64,000 nt of DNA from Hymenobacter jejuensis (GTDB taxonomy: Bacteria; Bacteroidota; Bacteroidia; Cytophagales; Hymenobacteraceae). The notes beneath the pieces were generated by a model. The model was not told the DNA's origin, did not search any database, and saw nothing but the letters and a program-made list of their open reading frames with translations. Location: contig NZ_CP040896.1 of assembly GCF_006337165.1 (NCBI RefSeq), positions 4,712,001 through 4,776,000 of the forward strand. Reading direction: 5' to 3'. The position numbers and the translations under genes were made by a program. Below, piece by piece: positions 24,993-33,773 of this stretch (position 1 is the first letter of the stretch; every line of letters starts with the position of its first letter).

Positions 24993-25814
24993 ATGCTTAC
25001 CCGCCTCATTCCTTCCAGCCAAGAGCCTCTTCCCATAATCGGCCTCGGCACTTGGCAGACGTTCGATGCTTCCAGCAAAGCCGCTTATCCGCAGCTTTCA
25101 CAAACCCTTGACGTACTGCACGTTGCTGGCGGCTCGGTTATCGATTCGTCGCCGATGTACGGGCGGTCGGAGGAAGTAATCGGTGATCTTACGGCGGACT
25201 TGGCGGCGCGGGATTCGTTTTTTTACGCCACCAAAGTCTGGACGACGGGCCGGCAGGCAGGTATTCAGCAAATGGAAGCCTCGCTGCGCAAAATGCGTCG
25301 CGCCCGCCTCGATCTGATGCAAATCCACAACCTCACGGACTGGAAAACCCACCTCGACACCCTGCGCGATTGGAAGGCCGCGGGCAAAATCCGGTACATC
25401 GGCCTCACGCACTACACCGATTCCATGCACGCCGAGCTGGAGCGCATCCTGCGCAAAGAACCCGTTGACTTTGTGCAGTTTAACTACTCTATCCTGGATC
25501 GCCACGCCGAGAAAAGCCTGTTGCCGGCCGCCGCAGACCGTGGCGTTGCCACGCTCATCAACCGACCTTTTACCGAAGGCAACCTGCTGGCGCGCGTGAA
25601 AGGCAAGGCGTTGCCCGCGTGGGCCAATGAGTTGGGAATCAGCAGCTGGCCGCAGTTTTTCCTGAAATTCATCCTCTCCCACCCGGCCGTTACGTGCATC
25701 ATCCCCGGCACCCGCGACCCAGCGCATTTGGCCGACAACCTGAAAGCAGGCGAAGGCGAGCTGCCCGATGAAAAAACGCGCGAGCGAATGGCAGCATTTG
25801 TATATTCTATATAA
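24993..25814 (+). CDS. Aldo/keto reductase
   Basis: A 273-residue cytoplasmic NADPH-dependent reductase of the (alpha/beta)8-barrel type. The catalytic tetrad is visible: Asp in VIDSSPMYGRSEE with the Tyr of MYG, Lys in YATKVW, and His in DLMQIHNL. The strand KIRYIGLTHY and the C-terminal TCIIPGTRDPAHLADNL, which resembles the cofactor-binding CIIPGTR-type segment, also fit. The protein is about 40-50 residues shorter than typical AKRs, consistent with the small bacterial subgroup. It probably reduces an aldehyde or ketone together with the adjacent SDR. Its stop codon lies inside the stem of the following hairpin. Confidence 0.9.
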   Translation: MLTRLIPSSQEPLPIIGLGTWQTFDASSKAAYPQLSQTLDVLHVAGGSVIDSSPMYGRSEEVIGDLTADLAARDSFFYATKVWTTGRQAGIQQMEASLRKMRRARLDLMQIHNLTDWKTHLDTLRDWKAAGKIRYIGLTHYTDSMHAELERILRKEPVDFVQFNYSILDRHAEKSLLPAAADRGVATLINRPFTEGNLLARVKGKALPAWANELGISSWPQFFLKFILSHPAVTCIIPGTRDPAHLADNLKAGEGELPDEKTRERMAAFVYSI

Positions 25815-25840
25815 TTGATAATCAATCAATTATATAGAAT
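25804..25840. terminator. Perfect 14-bp hairpin overlapping AKR stop codon
   Basis: ATTCTATATAATTG (25804-25817) pairs perfectly with CAATTATATAGAAT (25827-25840), loop ATAATCAAT. The TAA stop (25812-25814) is in the left arm. Across the loop runs the palindrome ATTGATAATCAAT (25814-25826), the motif that also occupies the loop of the 18118-18180 hairpin. Confidence 0.65.
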
Positions 25841-25886
25841 CATTCGGTCTCAAATTTAGAACCTCAAGTTTACTTTCTCGTTCGGC

Positions 25887-27488
25887 ATGAGCAGAATTCT
25901 ACAGTTTCCTGTTTGCTATTTTCTGCTGTTACTCAGCACTTTGGCGCCCAACAGCTACAGCCGTTCACACTCCGCCCCGGCGCTCCTGAAAGAAAAATTT
26001 CCGCTTCTGGAAACGACCATCGCCGACATCCACCAGGCGTTTCGGAAAGGCGATTGCAACTGCGAGCAGCTGGTGACGGAATACCTCCGGCGCATCGCCG
26101 CCTATGACCAACCGACCAAGCTCAACGCCATTATCCTGACCAACCCGCAGGCCCTCACGACGGCCCGGCAGCTGGACGCGGAGTATCAAAAAACCAAAAA
26201 GCTGCGGCCGCTGCATTGTATCCCGCTCATTGTCAAGGACAACTACAACACGGCGGGTCTGCAAACTACGGCGGGCTCGTTGGCCCTCAAAGGCTTTGAA
26301 CCCGCCGAAGACGCCACCGTCGTCAAGTCGTTGAAGGCGGCCGGAGCCATTGTGCTGGCCAAATCCAACATGGCCGAATGGGCCTTTAGCCCAATGGTTT
26401 CGATCAGTTCGATTGCGGGCGAAACGCTCAACCCGTACAACCTGCTGCACGTGCCGGCGGGCTCCAGCGGTGGCACGGCCGCGGCGGTGGCAGCCAATTT
26501 TGGAACGGCAGGACTCGGCAGCGACACCGGCAATTCCATCCGCGGGCCATCGTCGCACAACGCGCTGGTTGGGTTTCGGCCAACGCTGGGGCTGGTCAGC
26601 CGGGCTGGTATTGCGCCGCTGTATTTGCGCAACGACACCGGCGGCCCCATGACCCGCACCGTTGCCGACGCCACGCGGCTGCTGGAAGTGATGGCCGGCT
26701 TCGACCCAGCCGACCCGCTCACCAAGTACAGCGAGGGCAAAATCCCGAAAAGCTACCAGCAGTTTCTCGACAAAAACGGCCTAAAAGGCGCACGCATTGG
26801 GGTGTTGCGCACGCTCAGCGAACGCAACCCCGATCCGCAGGTAAAAGCGCTGTTTGAGCAATCGATCGCCGATTTGAAGAAAGCCGGCGCCGACATCATC
26901 GACCCCATCGAGGTTCCTGACTTCGCCAGCGTAAGCAAGGATCAGTGGTGCTCGGTTTTTCAGCACGACATCAACGAATACCTCGCGTCTTTGGGGCCAA
27001 ACGTGCCGGTTAAGAACTTAAACGAGATCATTGCTTCCGGCAAATTCGCGCCGTACATCGCCGAAAACCTCACCTATCATCAGCAGCACGCCGAGGTGCA
27101 GCAGGGCACTTCCTGCGCCGATGCCTATTCCGATCCCAAGCGCATCGCCTTCCGCAAAGCCATTACCGACGTGATGGACCGCTACAAAGTGAACGCGCTC
27201 ATCTACCCCACCTGGAACAACCCGCCCGCCAAAGTAGGCGATTTCAAAGGCTACAAAGGCGATAACAGTCAGCTTATTGCACCGCATACCGGCCAGCCCG
27301 CTTTTACCGTGCCCATGGGCTTCACCTACGACAATTTGCCGGCCGGGCTGCAATTCTTGGGGCGCCCCTTCGACGAGCCGACGCTTATCAAGTACACCTT
27401 CGCCTACGAACAAGCCACTCACTACCGCCAAGCGCCCAAACTCTTTCCCGCATTGCCTGCTGAGGCGCCGGATAAACAAAAAAGATAG
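25887..27488 (+). CDS. Secreted amidase (amidase-signature family)
   Basis: A 533-residue amidase with an N-terminal signal peptide (about 25 residues). The Ser-cisSer-Lys triad is placed by motifs: Lys117 in IVKDNYNTAG, cis-Ser193 in AGSSGGTAAAV, and the nucleophile Ser217 in SDTGNSIRGPSS. The glycine that usually precedes SIR is Asn here, as in a subgroup of secreted amidases. It hydrolyses an amide, perhaps of a peptide or amino-acid amide, in the periplasm. The gene is the last in the co-directional run that starts at 17068, and its TAG stop is buried in a long hairpin. Confidence 0.9.
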   Translation: MSRILQFPVCYFLLLLSTLAPNSYSRSHSAPALLKEKFPLLETTIADIHQAFRKGDCNCEQLVTEYLRRIAAYDQPTKLNAIILTNPQALTTARQLDAEYQKTKKLRPLHCIPLIVKDNYNTAGLQTTAGSLALKGFEPAEDATVVKSLKAAGAIVLAKSNMAEWAFSPMVSISSIAGETLNPYNLLHVPAGSSGGTAAAVAANFGTAGLGSDTGNSIRGPSSHNALVGFRPTLGLVSRAGIAPLYLRNDTGGPMTRTVADATRLLEVMAGFDPADPLTKYSEGKIPKSYQQFLDKNGLKGARIGVLRTLSERNPDPQVKALFEQSIADLKKAGADIIDPIEVPDFASVSKDQWCSVFQHDINEYLASLGPNVPVKNLNEIIASGKFAPYIAENLTYHQQHAEVQQGTSCADAYSDPKRIAFRKAITDVMDRYKVNALIYPTWNNPPAKVGDFKGYKGDNSQLIAPHTGQPAFTVPMGFTYDNLPAGLQFLGRPFDEPTLIKYTFAYEQATHYRQAPKLFPALPAEAPDKQKR

Positions 27489-27535
27489 CCCTTAAGCAAG
27501 TATTTGATTGTCAATTACTTGCCTAAGGGCTATCT
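27483..27535. terminator. Long hairpin overlapping amidase stop codon
   Basis: AGATAGCCCTTA (27483-27494) pairs with TAAGGGCTATCT (27524-27535); after one mismatch GCAAGTA (27496-27502) pairs with TACTTGC (27516-27522). The loop holds TTGATTGTCAA. The amidase TAG stop at 27486-27488 lies in the stem. It can fold on either strand and so could also serve the convergent esterase gene. Confidence 0.8.
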
Positions 27536-27600
27536 GAAGAGCACGAATGTGCTGTGCAAACGCCGAACGCCGAAGTAACTGCGGCGCAATTAGGTCTGCG

Positions 27601-28326
27601 TTAGGGAGTTGCCGGCACCGGCTGGCGCAACAGCGGCTGCAATACGCCCCAAACGGTGCGGGCGACCAGTCGGTGCCCCGTCGGCGTGGGATGGATGCCG
27701 TCGCGCTGGTTGAAGCGCGCCACCCCACCGACGCCTTCCAGCAGAAATGGGATCAGGGTGAGCTTGTTTTCGCGGGCCAAATCGCCGTAGAGCTTTTTGA
27801 AATCGGCGGCGTAGTCGGCGCCTAAGTTGGGCGGTATCTGCATGCCAGCCAGCACAATACGCGCCTGCGGACTGCGACGGCGCACCGTATCGATGATGGC
27901 TTGCAGGTTGCGGCGGGTCGCGGAAAGTGGCAGGCCGCGCAGGCCGTCGTTGCCACCCAATTCGAGCACAAATACGGCCACGGGGCGGCGCAGCACCCAG
28001 CCCACGCGGCTTCGTCCCCCGGCCGTGGTTTCGCCACTCAGGCCCGCGTTCACGACGGTATAGCCCAAGCCGGCCGAATCAATTTTTTGTCCCACCAACG
28101 CCGGAAAAGCCTGTTCGGGCTCCACGCCGAGGCCAGCCGTGATGCTGTTGCCGAAGAAAAGAATGGTTTGCTTGGCTGAGGCGGACGCCGGCTTCGCAGG
28201 CGGTGGAGCTGCGTTTTCGGCCGGTGCGGTGGCTACATCGGCGGCGGGCTGGGAGCTGTTGCTGCCGCAACTAATGCAAAGGGCGAGCAGCAACCCGCAA
28301 CTAAGTATGGACGGAACTGTTTTCAT
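27601..28326 (-). CDS. SGNH-hydrolase lipoprotein, TesA/arylesterase-like
   Basis: A 241-residue lipoprotein (lipobox-like LCISCGSN, Cys about residue 21). It has the SGNH blocks of TesA: FFGNSITAGLG (block I, with GNS in place of GDS, the Ser still present), NAGLSGETTAGG (block II Gly), LELGGNDGLRG (block III Asn) and RDGIHPTPTGH (block V with catalytic Asp and His). E. coli TesA is a periplasmic thioesterase I/lysophospholipase L1; here the protein is likely anchored in a membrane. It is divergent from ybbA/ybbP-type genes, the same arrangement as tesA-ybbA-ybbP in E. coli. Confidence 0.88.
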   Translation of the reverse strand: MKTVPSILSCGLLLALCISCGSNSSQPAADVATAPAENAAPPPAKPASASAKQTILFFGNSITAGLGVEPEQAFPALVGQKIDSAGLGYTVVNAGLSGETTAGGRSRVGWVLRRPVAVFVLELGGNDGLRGLPLSATRRNLQAIIDTVRRRSPQARIVLAGMQIPPNLGADYAADFKKLYGDLARENKLTLIPFLLEGVGGVARFNQRDGIHPTPTGHRLVARTVWGVLQPLLRQPVPATP

Positions 28327-28476
28327 GCGGACAACGATTTTTTTGGGTATATGCGTAACGGTGGAAAGTATCCCAAAGGTTGAAACGTCTTGTAAGTTAC
28401 CGTTTGATCAACCCGTTATCTCGCTCTTATTCTTTGTTTTAGCGCCGCCTCGCAGCGGTTTATTCCTTCCTGATTC

Positions 28477-29178
28477 GTGCTGAAAGTAGAAAACCTCACC
28501 AAATCATACACCAGCGGCGGCAGGTCCCTGACCGTGCTGGAGTCCGTCAGCTTCGAGCTGCAACCCGGCGACACCTTTTCCATTGTGGGCCCAAGCGGCA
28601 GCGGCAAAACCACGCTTCTGGGCTTGTGCGCCGGCCTCGACCGGGCCTCGTCGGGCAGCGTGTGGCTAAACGGCATTCGGCTCGACGACCTTAGCGAAGA
28701 CCAACGGGCAGCCGTGCGCAACGAACACGTGGGCTTCATCTTTCAGAATTTCCAGTTGCTGCCCACCCTTACTGCCCTCGAGAACGTGCTGGTACCCTTG
28801 GAGTTACGCGGCGTAAAGGGCGGCGCCAACACGGCGCAGGCGCTGCTGGAGCGCGTGGGGTTGGGCGGCCGCGGCCACCACTACCCGACTCAGCTTTCCG
28901 GCGGCGAGCAACAGCGCGTTTCCCTGGCGCGGGCCTTCGCCAATCGGCCCAAAATTCTGTTTGCCGACGAGCCCACCGGCAACCTCGACGCCGATACCAG
29001 CGCCACGGTGGTCGAGTTGCTGTTTGAACTAAACCGCGAGGCCGGCACGACGCTGGTGCTCGTCACGCACGACCTGGAACTGGCCGCCAAAACCCAGCGC
29101 GTCGTGCGCATTAAGGGCGGCTCGGTCGTTTCCGATTCACTTGTCCAGCAGGCGGTTGCGCCCGTTTCGGCCTCATGA
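28477..29178 (+). CDS. ABC transporter ATPase, YbbA/LolD-like
   Basis: A 233-residue ABC ATPase of the MacB/LolD group. Walker A GPSGSGKTTLLG, Q-loop FIFQNFQLLPTLTALENV, signature LSGGEQQRVSLARAF, Walker B ILFADEPTGNLD and the H-loop VTHD are intact. Start is GTG at 28477. The last codons overlap the permease gene by 4 bases (ATGA), so the two are translationally coupled. Divergent transcription from a tesA-like gene makes it the counterpart of E. coli YbbA, which powers a YbbP permease; together these are thought to move lipids or a TesA-related compound, but this is not established. Confidence 0.9.
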   Translation: MLKVENLTKSYTSGGRSLTVLESVSFELQPGDTFSIVGPSGSGKTTLLGLCAGLDRASSGSVWLNGIRLDDLSEDQRAAVRNEHVGFIFQNFQLLPTLTALENVLVPLELRGVKGGANTAQALLERVGLGGRGHHYPTQLSGGEQQRVSLARAFANRPKILFADEPTGNLDADTSATVVELLFELNREAGTTLVLVTHDLELAAKTQRVVRIKGGSVVSDSLVQQAVAPVSAS

Positions 29179-31739
29179 GTAACCTGCCTTCGGCTCGCCC
29201 CGGCGTGGCATGGCTCTGGCGCATGGCCTGGCGCGACAGCCGCCGCAGCCGCTCGCGGTTGCTGCTCTTTATCTCGGCCATTGTGCTGGGAATTGCGGCG
29301 CTGGTGGGCATCAACGGCTTCGGCGACAACCTCGCCCGCAGCATTGATGAACAGGCCCGCGAGCTGCTGGGCGCCGACTTAGTGGTATCGTCGACGCAAC
29401 CCTTCGAACCCGGCCTGCAACCCACGCTGCGCAAGCTGAGCCCGACGCGCAGCAACGAGGTAGCTTTTGCCTCGATGGTGCAATTCCCTAAGGGACAAGG
29501 AGTTCGCTTAGCGCAAATTCGAGCGCTTACGGGCGGCTTTCCTTATTACGGCGACTGGGTGCTGGAGCCCGCAGCAGCGGTGGCGGCCTTCCGGCAAGCG
29601 TCGGCTTCGCAGCAGCGCGTGGCGTTGGTCGATGATGCGCTGTTGGTTCAGTTTGGCGCCCAGCCCGGCGATTCCATTAAAGTTGGGAAGCTGACCTTCC
29701 TGATTGCGGGACGCGTGCGCAAAACACCGGGGCAGTCGGGTTTCAGCGCGGCCGTAGCCCCGACGGTTTTCATTCCGGGTTCTTTGCTCAGCCAAACCGG
29801 TCTGGTGCAGCGCGGTAGCCGTATTCAATACCGCATCTACTACCAGTTTGCAGCAGGCACCGATGTCGATCGCCTCATCAAGCCCCTCGAAGCTCGTTTC
29901 GACAAGGCCAACATCGACACCGATACCGTGGCCAGCCGCAAAAAGCAAACGGGCCGGTCCTTCGCCGACCTGACGCGCTTTCTGAATCTGGTGGCGTTTG
30001 TGGCGCTGCTGCTGGGGTGCGTGGGCGTGGCCAGCGCCGTGAGCCTGTACGTGCGCGAAAAAGTGTCTGCTGTAGCGGTGCTGCGCTGCTTAGGAGCCAG
30101 CGGCCAGCAGGCTTTGCTGATTTATCTGCTCCAAACGGCTCTCATGGGCTTGCTGGGCGCTGTGGTAGGTGCGGCATTGGGCACCGCCGTACAACTACTT
30201 CTGCCCCAGGTGTTTGCCGGATTTTTACCGGTGGCGGTGCGCGTGGCCATTTCGTGGTCGGCGGTGCTGCAAGGCGTGCTGACCGGCGTGCTGGTGGCGG
30301 TGTTGTTTGCGCTGCTGCCTCTGTTGAGCATCCGGCGCGTGTCGCCGTTGCGGACGCTGCGGGCGTCGTTTGAGGAAGACTCCTCCCGCCCCGATCCGCT
30401 GCGCCTGGCGGTGTTCCTGCTGATTGCGGTCTTCATTACGGGCTTCGCGTACCTGCAAACCCGCGAGTGGAAGCAAGCGCTAGGGTTTGCGGCCGGGCTG
30501 GTAGTGGCCTTCGGGGCGCTGGCAGGCTTGGCGCAGGGGTTGCGTCTATTGGTGCGTCGCTACTTCCCTACCTCCTGGAGTTACGTCTGGCGGCAAGGAC
30601 TAGCCAATTTGTATCGCCCTAATAATCAGACCATTACTTTAACTGTTTCGATTGGGCTTGGCGTGTTCCTACTGGCGACGCTGTACATGCTCCAAGGCCT
30701 GCTGCTGGGCCGGGTGCAGTTGGCCGGCGGTGGCCAACAACCCAACTTAGTATTGTTCGACATTCAGCCGGAGCAGCGGGTGGGCGTCAACCAAATCATT
30801 CAGAATCAGCACCTACCGATTTTGCAGCAAGTGCCCGTGGTGACCATGCGGCTGGCGGCCATCAACGGACGCTCGGGGGCCGATTTCCAAAAAGACAGCG
30901 CCCGGGGCGTCCCCAAATGGGCTTTTAGCCGCGAATACCGCGTCACGTACCGCAACAAGCTCATCACGTCGGAGAAGTTGGAAGCCGGGCAGCGCCCAGC
31001 GCTGGCGGCGGATGGAACGCCGCGTATTTCCATTGAAGATGGCTATTTCAAACGCCTCAAGCTCAAGCTCGGCGACACGCTGACGTTTAACGTGCAGGGT
31101 GTGCCCATTAACACCGTCGTCGGCGGCACGCGCATCGTCGACTGGACGCAGATTCAAACCAACTTTTTAGTTGTGTTTCCGAGCGGGGTGTTGGAAGCGG
31201 CACCGCAGTTCTACGCCCTCATGACCCGCGTTCCCAACAACGCCGTACTAGGCTCGGTGCAGCGCGCGCTGGTAAGCCGTTATCCCAACGTGTCGGCCAT
31301 CGACCTAGGCCTGATTCTGCAAACGCTGGACGATATTCTGGGCAAGATATCCTTCGTTATCCGCTTTATGGCCCTGTTCAGCATCGCTACGGGGTTGCTG
31401 GTGCTGGCCAGTTCGGTGGTTGTAAGTCGCTACCAGCGGGTGCAGGAAAGTGTGTTGCTGCGCACGCTGGGCGCCAGCCGGCGCCAAATTCTGCGCATTA
31501 CGTTGGTCGAATACGCGGTATTGGGGCTCTTGGCCGCTTTGGCTGGCTTGGTGCTGGCGAGTGCGGCAGCGTGGGCGCTGGCCTACTGGGTATTTGAGGT
31601 CAATTTTGCTCCCGAGCCGGGGCCACTATTGCTGCTGGCTGCCTTCACAACGATTCTCACCGTCCTGATCGGGTTGCTTAACAGCCGGGAGGTGCTCACG
31701 CGCCCGCCGCTGGAGGTGTTGCGCGGCGAAGCGGGATAA
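29175..31739 (+). CDS. ABC permease, YbbP/FtsX-like
   Basis: An 854-residue permease with two FtsX/MacB-type domains. There are about ten membrane segments: one near residue 30, three at about 270-390, several at about 415-520, and three at about 725-845. Large extracytoplasmic MacB-PCD-like regions lie between them. This length and domain order match YbbP. SIRRVSPLRTLRA after the fourth helix is the conserved coupling segment. Start overlaps the ATPase gene by 4 bases. The stop TAA at 31737 lies within the left arm of a 12-base inverted repeat, as for several genes of this window. Confidence 0.9.
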   Translation: MSNLPSARPGVAWLWRMAWRDSRRSRSRLLLFISAIVLGIAALVGINGFGDNLARSIDEQARELLGADLVVSSTQPFEPGLQPTLRKLSPTRSNEVAFASMVQFPKGQGVRLAQIRALTGGFPYYGDWVLEPAAAVAAFRQASASQQRVALVDDALLVQFGAQPGDSIKVGKLTFLIAGRVRKTPGQSGFSAAVAPTVFIPGSLLSQTGLVQRGSRIQYRIYYQFAAGTDVDRLIKPLEARFDKANIDTDTVASRKKQTGRSFADLTRFLNLVAFVALLLGCVGVASAVSLYVREKVSAVAVLRCLGASGQQALLIYLLQTALMGLLGAVVGAALGTAVQLLLPQVFAGFLPVAVRVAISWSAVLQGVLTGVLVAVLFALLPLLSIRRVSPLRTLRASFEEDSSRPDPLRLAVFLLIAVFITGFAYLQTREWKQALGFAAGLVVAFGALAGLAQGLRLLVRRYFPTSWSYVWRQGLANLYRPNNQTITLTVSIGLGVFLLATLYMLQGLLLGRVQLAGGGQQPNLVLFDIQPEQRVGVNQIIQNQHLPILQQVPVVTMRLAAINGRSGADFQKDSARGVPKWAFSREYRVTYRNKLITSEKLEAGQRPALAADGTPRISIEDGYFKRLKLKLGDTLTFNVQGVPINTVVGGTRIVDWTQIQTNFLVVFPSGVLEAAPQFYALMTRVPNNAVLGSVQRALVSRYPNVSAIDLGLILQTLDDILGKISFVIRFMALFSIATGLLVLASSVVVSRYQRVQESVLLRTLGASRRQILRITLVEYAVLGLLAALAGLVLASAAAWALAYWVFEVNFAPEPGPLLLLAAFTTILTVLIGLLNSREVLTRPPLEVLRGEAG

Positions 31740-31773
31740 ATACGTAGTATTTAAAGTTTTTCTACGTATTTAT
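31736..31773. terminator. Perfect 12-bp hairpin overlapping permease stop codon
   Basis: ATAAATACGTAG (31736-31747) pairs perfectly with CTACGTATTTAT (31762-31773) around a 14-base AT-rich loop. The stop codon at 31737-31739 sits inside the left arm. It is the third hairpin in this window that overlaps a stop codon. Confidence 0.6.
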
Positions 31774-31961
31774 CACCGATAATTTTCGAAGGAATACGGG
31801 TTTACCACCAATTGCGCGTCTTGCTACAACCTTGCGGGTGTGGGGTAGTAAATGACTCAGGTTCGGAGGGCTTCTGAATGTGGCCACATGCCGTGGCTTC
31901 TCACTTAAAAAAAGCGCTGGGAATCGGGTTACTTTCTCCTCACCCTTTAAAGCAACGATAT

Positions 31962-33116
31962 ATGCTAGCAATGAGTTTTCGCGGCCCGCAGCGGGTCCGC
32001 GTACAGCAGAAACCCATGCCCGAGATCAAGCATCCGGAGGATGCAATTGTACGGGTAACGCGCTCCTGCATCTGCGGCTCCGACCTACATTTATACAACG
32101 GCAACGTCCCGGACACCCGCGTAGGCATGACCTTTGGCCACGAATTCATTGGCGAAGTTGTAGAAATCGGCTCGGAAGTTACCAAGCTCAAAGTGGGCGA
32201 CATGGTAATAGTGCCATTTAATGTGGCTTGCGGTCGGTGTCATTTTTGCAAACAAGGCATGTTCGGCAACTGCCACGAAGCCAACCCCGAAGCAACAGCT
32301 GTGGGCGGCTTTTTCGGCTACGCCCACATTGGGGGCGGGTACGACGGCGGTCAGGCCGAATACGCTCGCGTTCCATACGCCAACGTCAGCCCGACGGTGA
32401 TTCCGGAAGGCATGGACCCCGACGACGCGGTGCTGCTCACCGACGTAGTTCCGACAGGCTACCAAGCCGCCGAAATGGCTGGCATTCAGCCCGGTGACAC
32501 GGTCGTGGTGTTCGGTGCTGGCCCGGTGGGCATTATGGCCGCGCGGTGCGCCTGGCTGTTTGGAGCCGGCCGCGTCATCGTGCTTGACGAGTACGACTAC
32601 CGCTTGGAGTTTGTGAAAAACTACGCCAAGTGCGAGGCCTACAATTTCAAAAAGGACATGGAAGATGTAGCCATGTTCATTAAGAAGCAAACCGATTGGA
32701 TGGGTGCCGACTGCTGCATTGATGCCGTGGGCGCGGAAGCTGCCGGCAACGCTGTGCAGACCATCACGGGCCGCAAGCTGCTGCTGCAAGGTGGCTCGGC
32801 TACGGCAATGCACTGGGCCATCAACTCAGTGAAAAAGGGGGGGATTATCTCAGTGGTAGGCGTTTATGGTCCCACGGACAACCTGATTCCACTGGGCAAC
32901 TTCATGAACAAGGGCCTCACCATGCGCGGCAACCAAACCTCCGTGAAGCGCCTGCTGCCCCGTCTTATCGAACACGTGCAAAATGGCACGCTCAATCCGA
33001 AAGGCATCATCACGCACCGTATTCCGTTGGAAGAAGCTGCGGAGGGCTATCGCCTTTTTTCCGATAAGCTCGACAATATCATCAAACCCGTCTTGATTCC
33101 TCCTTCCGCCCGATAA
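31962..33116 (+). CDS. Zinc-dependent alcohol dehydrogenase, FdhA-like
   Basis: A 384-residue medium-chain dehydrogenase. Catalytic zinc ligands are Cys38 (CICGSD) and His60/Glu61 (GHEF); structural zinc is held by CGRCHFCKQGMFGNC. The Rossmann motif is VFGAGPVGIMAA. Length, the GYAHIGGGYDGGQAEYARVPYA loop and GSATAMHWAINSVKKGG match the group related to glutathione-independent formaldehyde dehydrogenase. It may oxidise an alcohol or aldehyde in the cytoplasm with NAD. Two ATGs (31962 and 31971) fit; 31962 gives MLAMSFRGP, the usual N-terminus. It is 11 bases from the next gene, which is probably co-transcribed. Confidence 0.9.
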   Translation: MLAMSFRGPQRVRVQQKPMPEIKHPEDAIVRVTRSCICGSDLHLYNGNVPDTRVGMTFGHEFIGEVVEIGSEVTKLKVGDMVIVPFNVACGRCHFCKQGMFGNCHEANPEATAVGGFFGYAHIGGGYDGGQAEYARVPYANVSPTVIPEGMDPDDAVLLTDVVPTGYQAAEMAGIQPGDTVVVFGAGPVGIMAARCAWLFGAGRVIVLDEYDYRLEFVKNYAKCEAYNFKKDMEDVAMFIKKQTDWMGADCCIDAVGAEAAGNAVQTITGRKLLLQGGSATAMHWAINSVKKGGIISVVGVYGPTDNLIPLGNFMNKGLTMRGNQTSVKRLLPRLIEHVQNGTLNPKGIITHRIPLEEAAEGYRLFSDKLDNIIKPVLIPPSAR

Positions 33117-33127
33117 CCCCCACAACC

Positions 33128-33688
33128 ATGGAACCGACTATCAACAACAGCAAGCCATCTCGCGCGCGCACCAAAACTCCGCCGACTGACCTGCCCGGCT
33201 GGGGCATCGACGCGGACCCCAAAAATGACCCTACCTACCCCATGAAGCAACGCACCGACGCGGAGCAGACGGGCTACAGCTGGGAAAGACCAACTTTGCA
33301 ACAGCCCGACGTCGAGATACTTAAGTCGCTCGAACGGCCCAACCTGACGGCTGTGTTCGGCACGTCTACGCCGCCTAGCGGTTTGAGTGGCATGCTCCGT
33401 CGCCACGCCTACGCCAACTACAGCGAAAACGACAACCGGCACTGGTTCACGCTTGTGCTAGCCGACAAGATCAACGTGGTTGAATGCGTCCTCGACGATT
33501 TGGCCAGCGGCCATGTGCCCAACATCTTCAAGGAGAAAGGCTACAAAGCTTCTTGGCAACACGACCGCAAAGGTCTGATTGTCTCTCTTGGTACTACCCT
33601 AGCGATAACGGCCGGCTTGGCTTACTTGGCGTGGCCTAAGAATAAGCGGGGCAAAAAGCCAAAATCCAGGACCGTCTATCCTTCTTAA
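33128..33688 (+). CDS. Conserved-looking protein of unknown function, partner of the dehydrogenase
   Basis: A 186-residue protein not assigned to any named family. The N-terminal half is polar, with GWGIDADPKNDPTYPMK near residues 24-40, followed by RPTLQQPDVEILKSLERPNLTAVFG. The middle contains GMLRRHAYANYSENDNRHWFTLVLADKINVVECVLDDL and the C-terminus a single hydrophobic segment (TTLAITAGLAYLAWP, about residues 156-170) before a Lys/Arg-rich tail. It therefore looks like a tail-anchored membrane protein. It lies 11 bases after the FdhA-like gene and is followed by an exceptional terminator. I recall similar dehydrogenase/GWG-protein pairs in Bacteroidota; that is memory, not something seen here. 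Confidence 0.75.
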   Translation: MEPTINNSKPSRARTKTPPTDLPGWGIDADPKNDPTYPMKQRTDAEQTGYSWERPTLQQPDVEILKSLERPNLTAVFGTSTPPSGLSGMLRRHAYANYSENDNRHWFTLVLADKINVVECVLDDLASGHVPNIFKEKGYKASWQHDRKGLIVSLGTTLAITAGLAYLAWPKNKRGKKPKSRTVYPS

Positions 33689-33707
33689 ATCGCGATAGCA
33701 ACAACAA

Positions 33708-33773
33708 CAGTACTGGCAACAAAAAGCCCTGCATCCGCAAAGCGTGATGCAGGGCTTTTTGTTGCCAGTACTG
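33708..33773. terminator. Perfect 28-bp inverted repeat terminator
   Basis: Arms 33708-33735 and 33746-33773 are perfectly complementary over 28 bases, with loop CGCAAAGCGT that can pair by a further three bases. The core AAAAAGCCCTG/CAGGGCTTTTT is the same as in terminators at 52146 and 52531. It ends the dehydrogenase-partner transcript. Confidence 0.9.
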
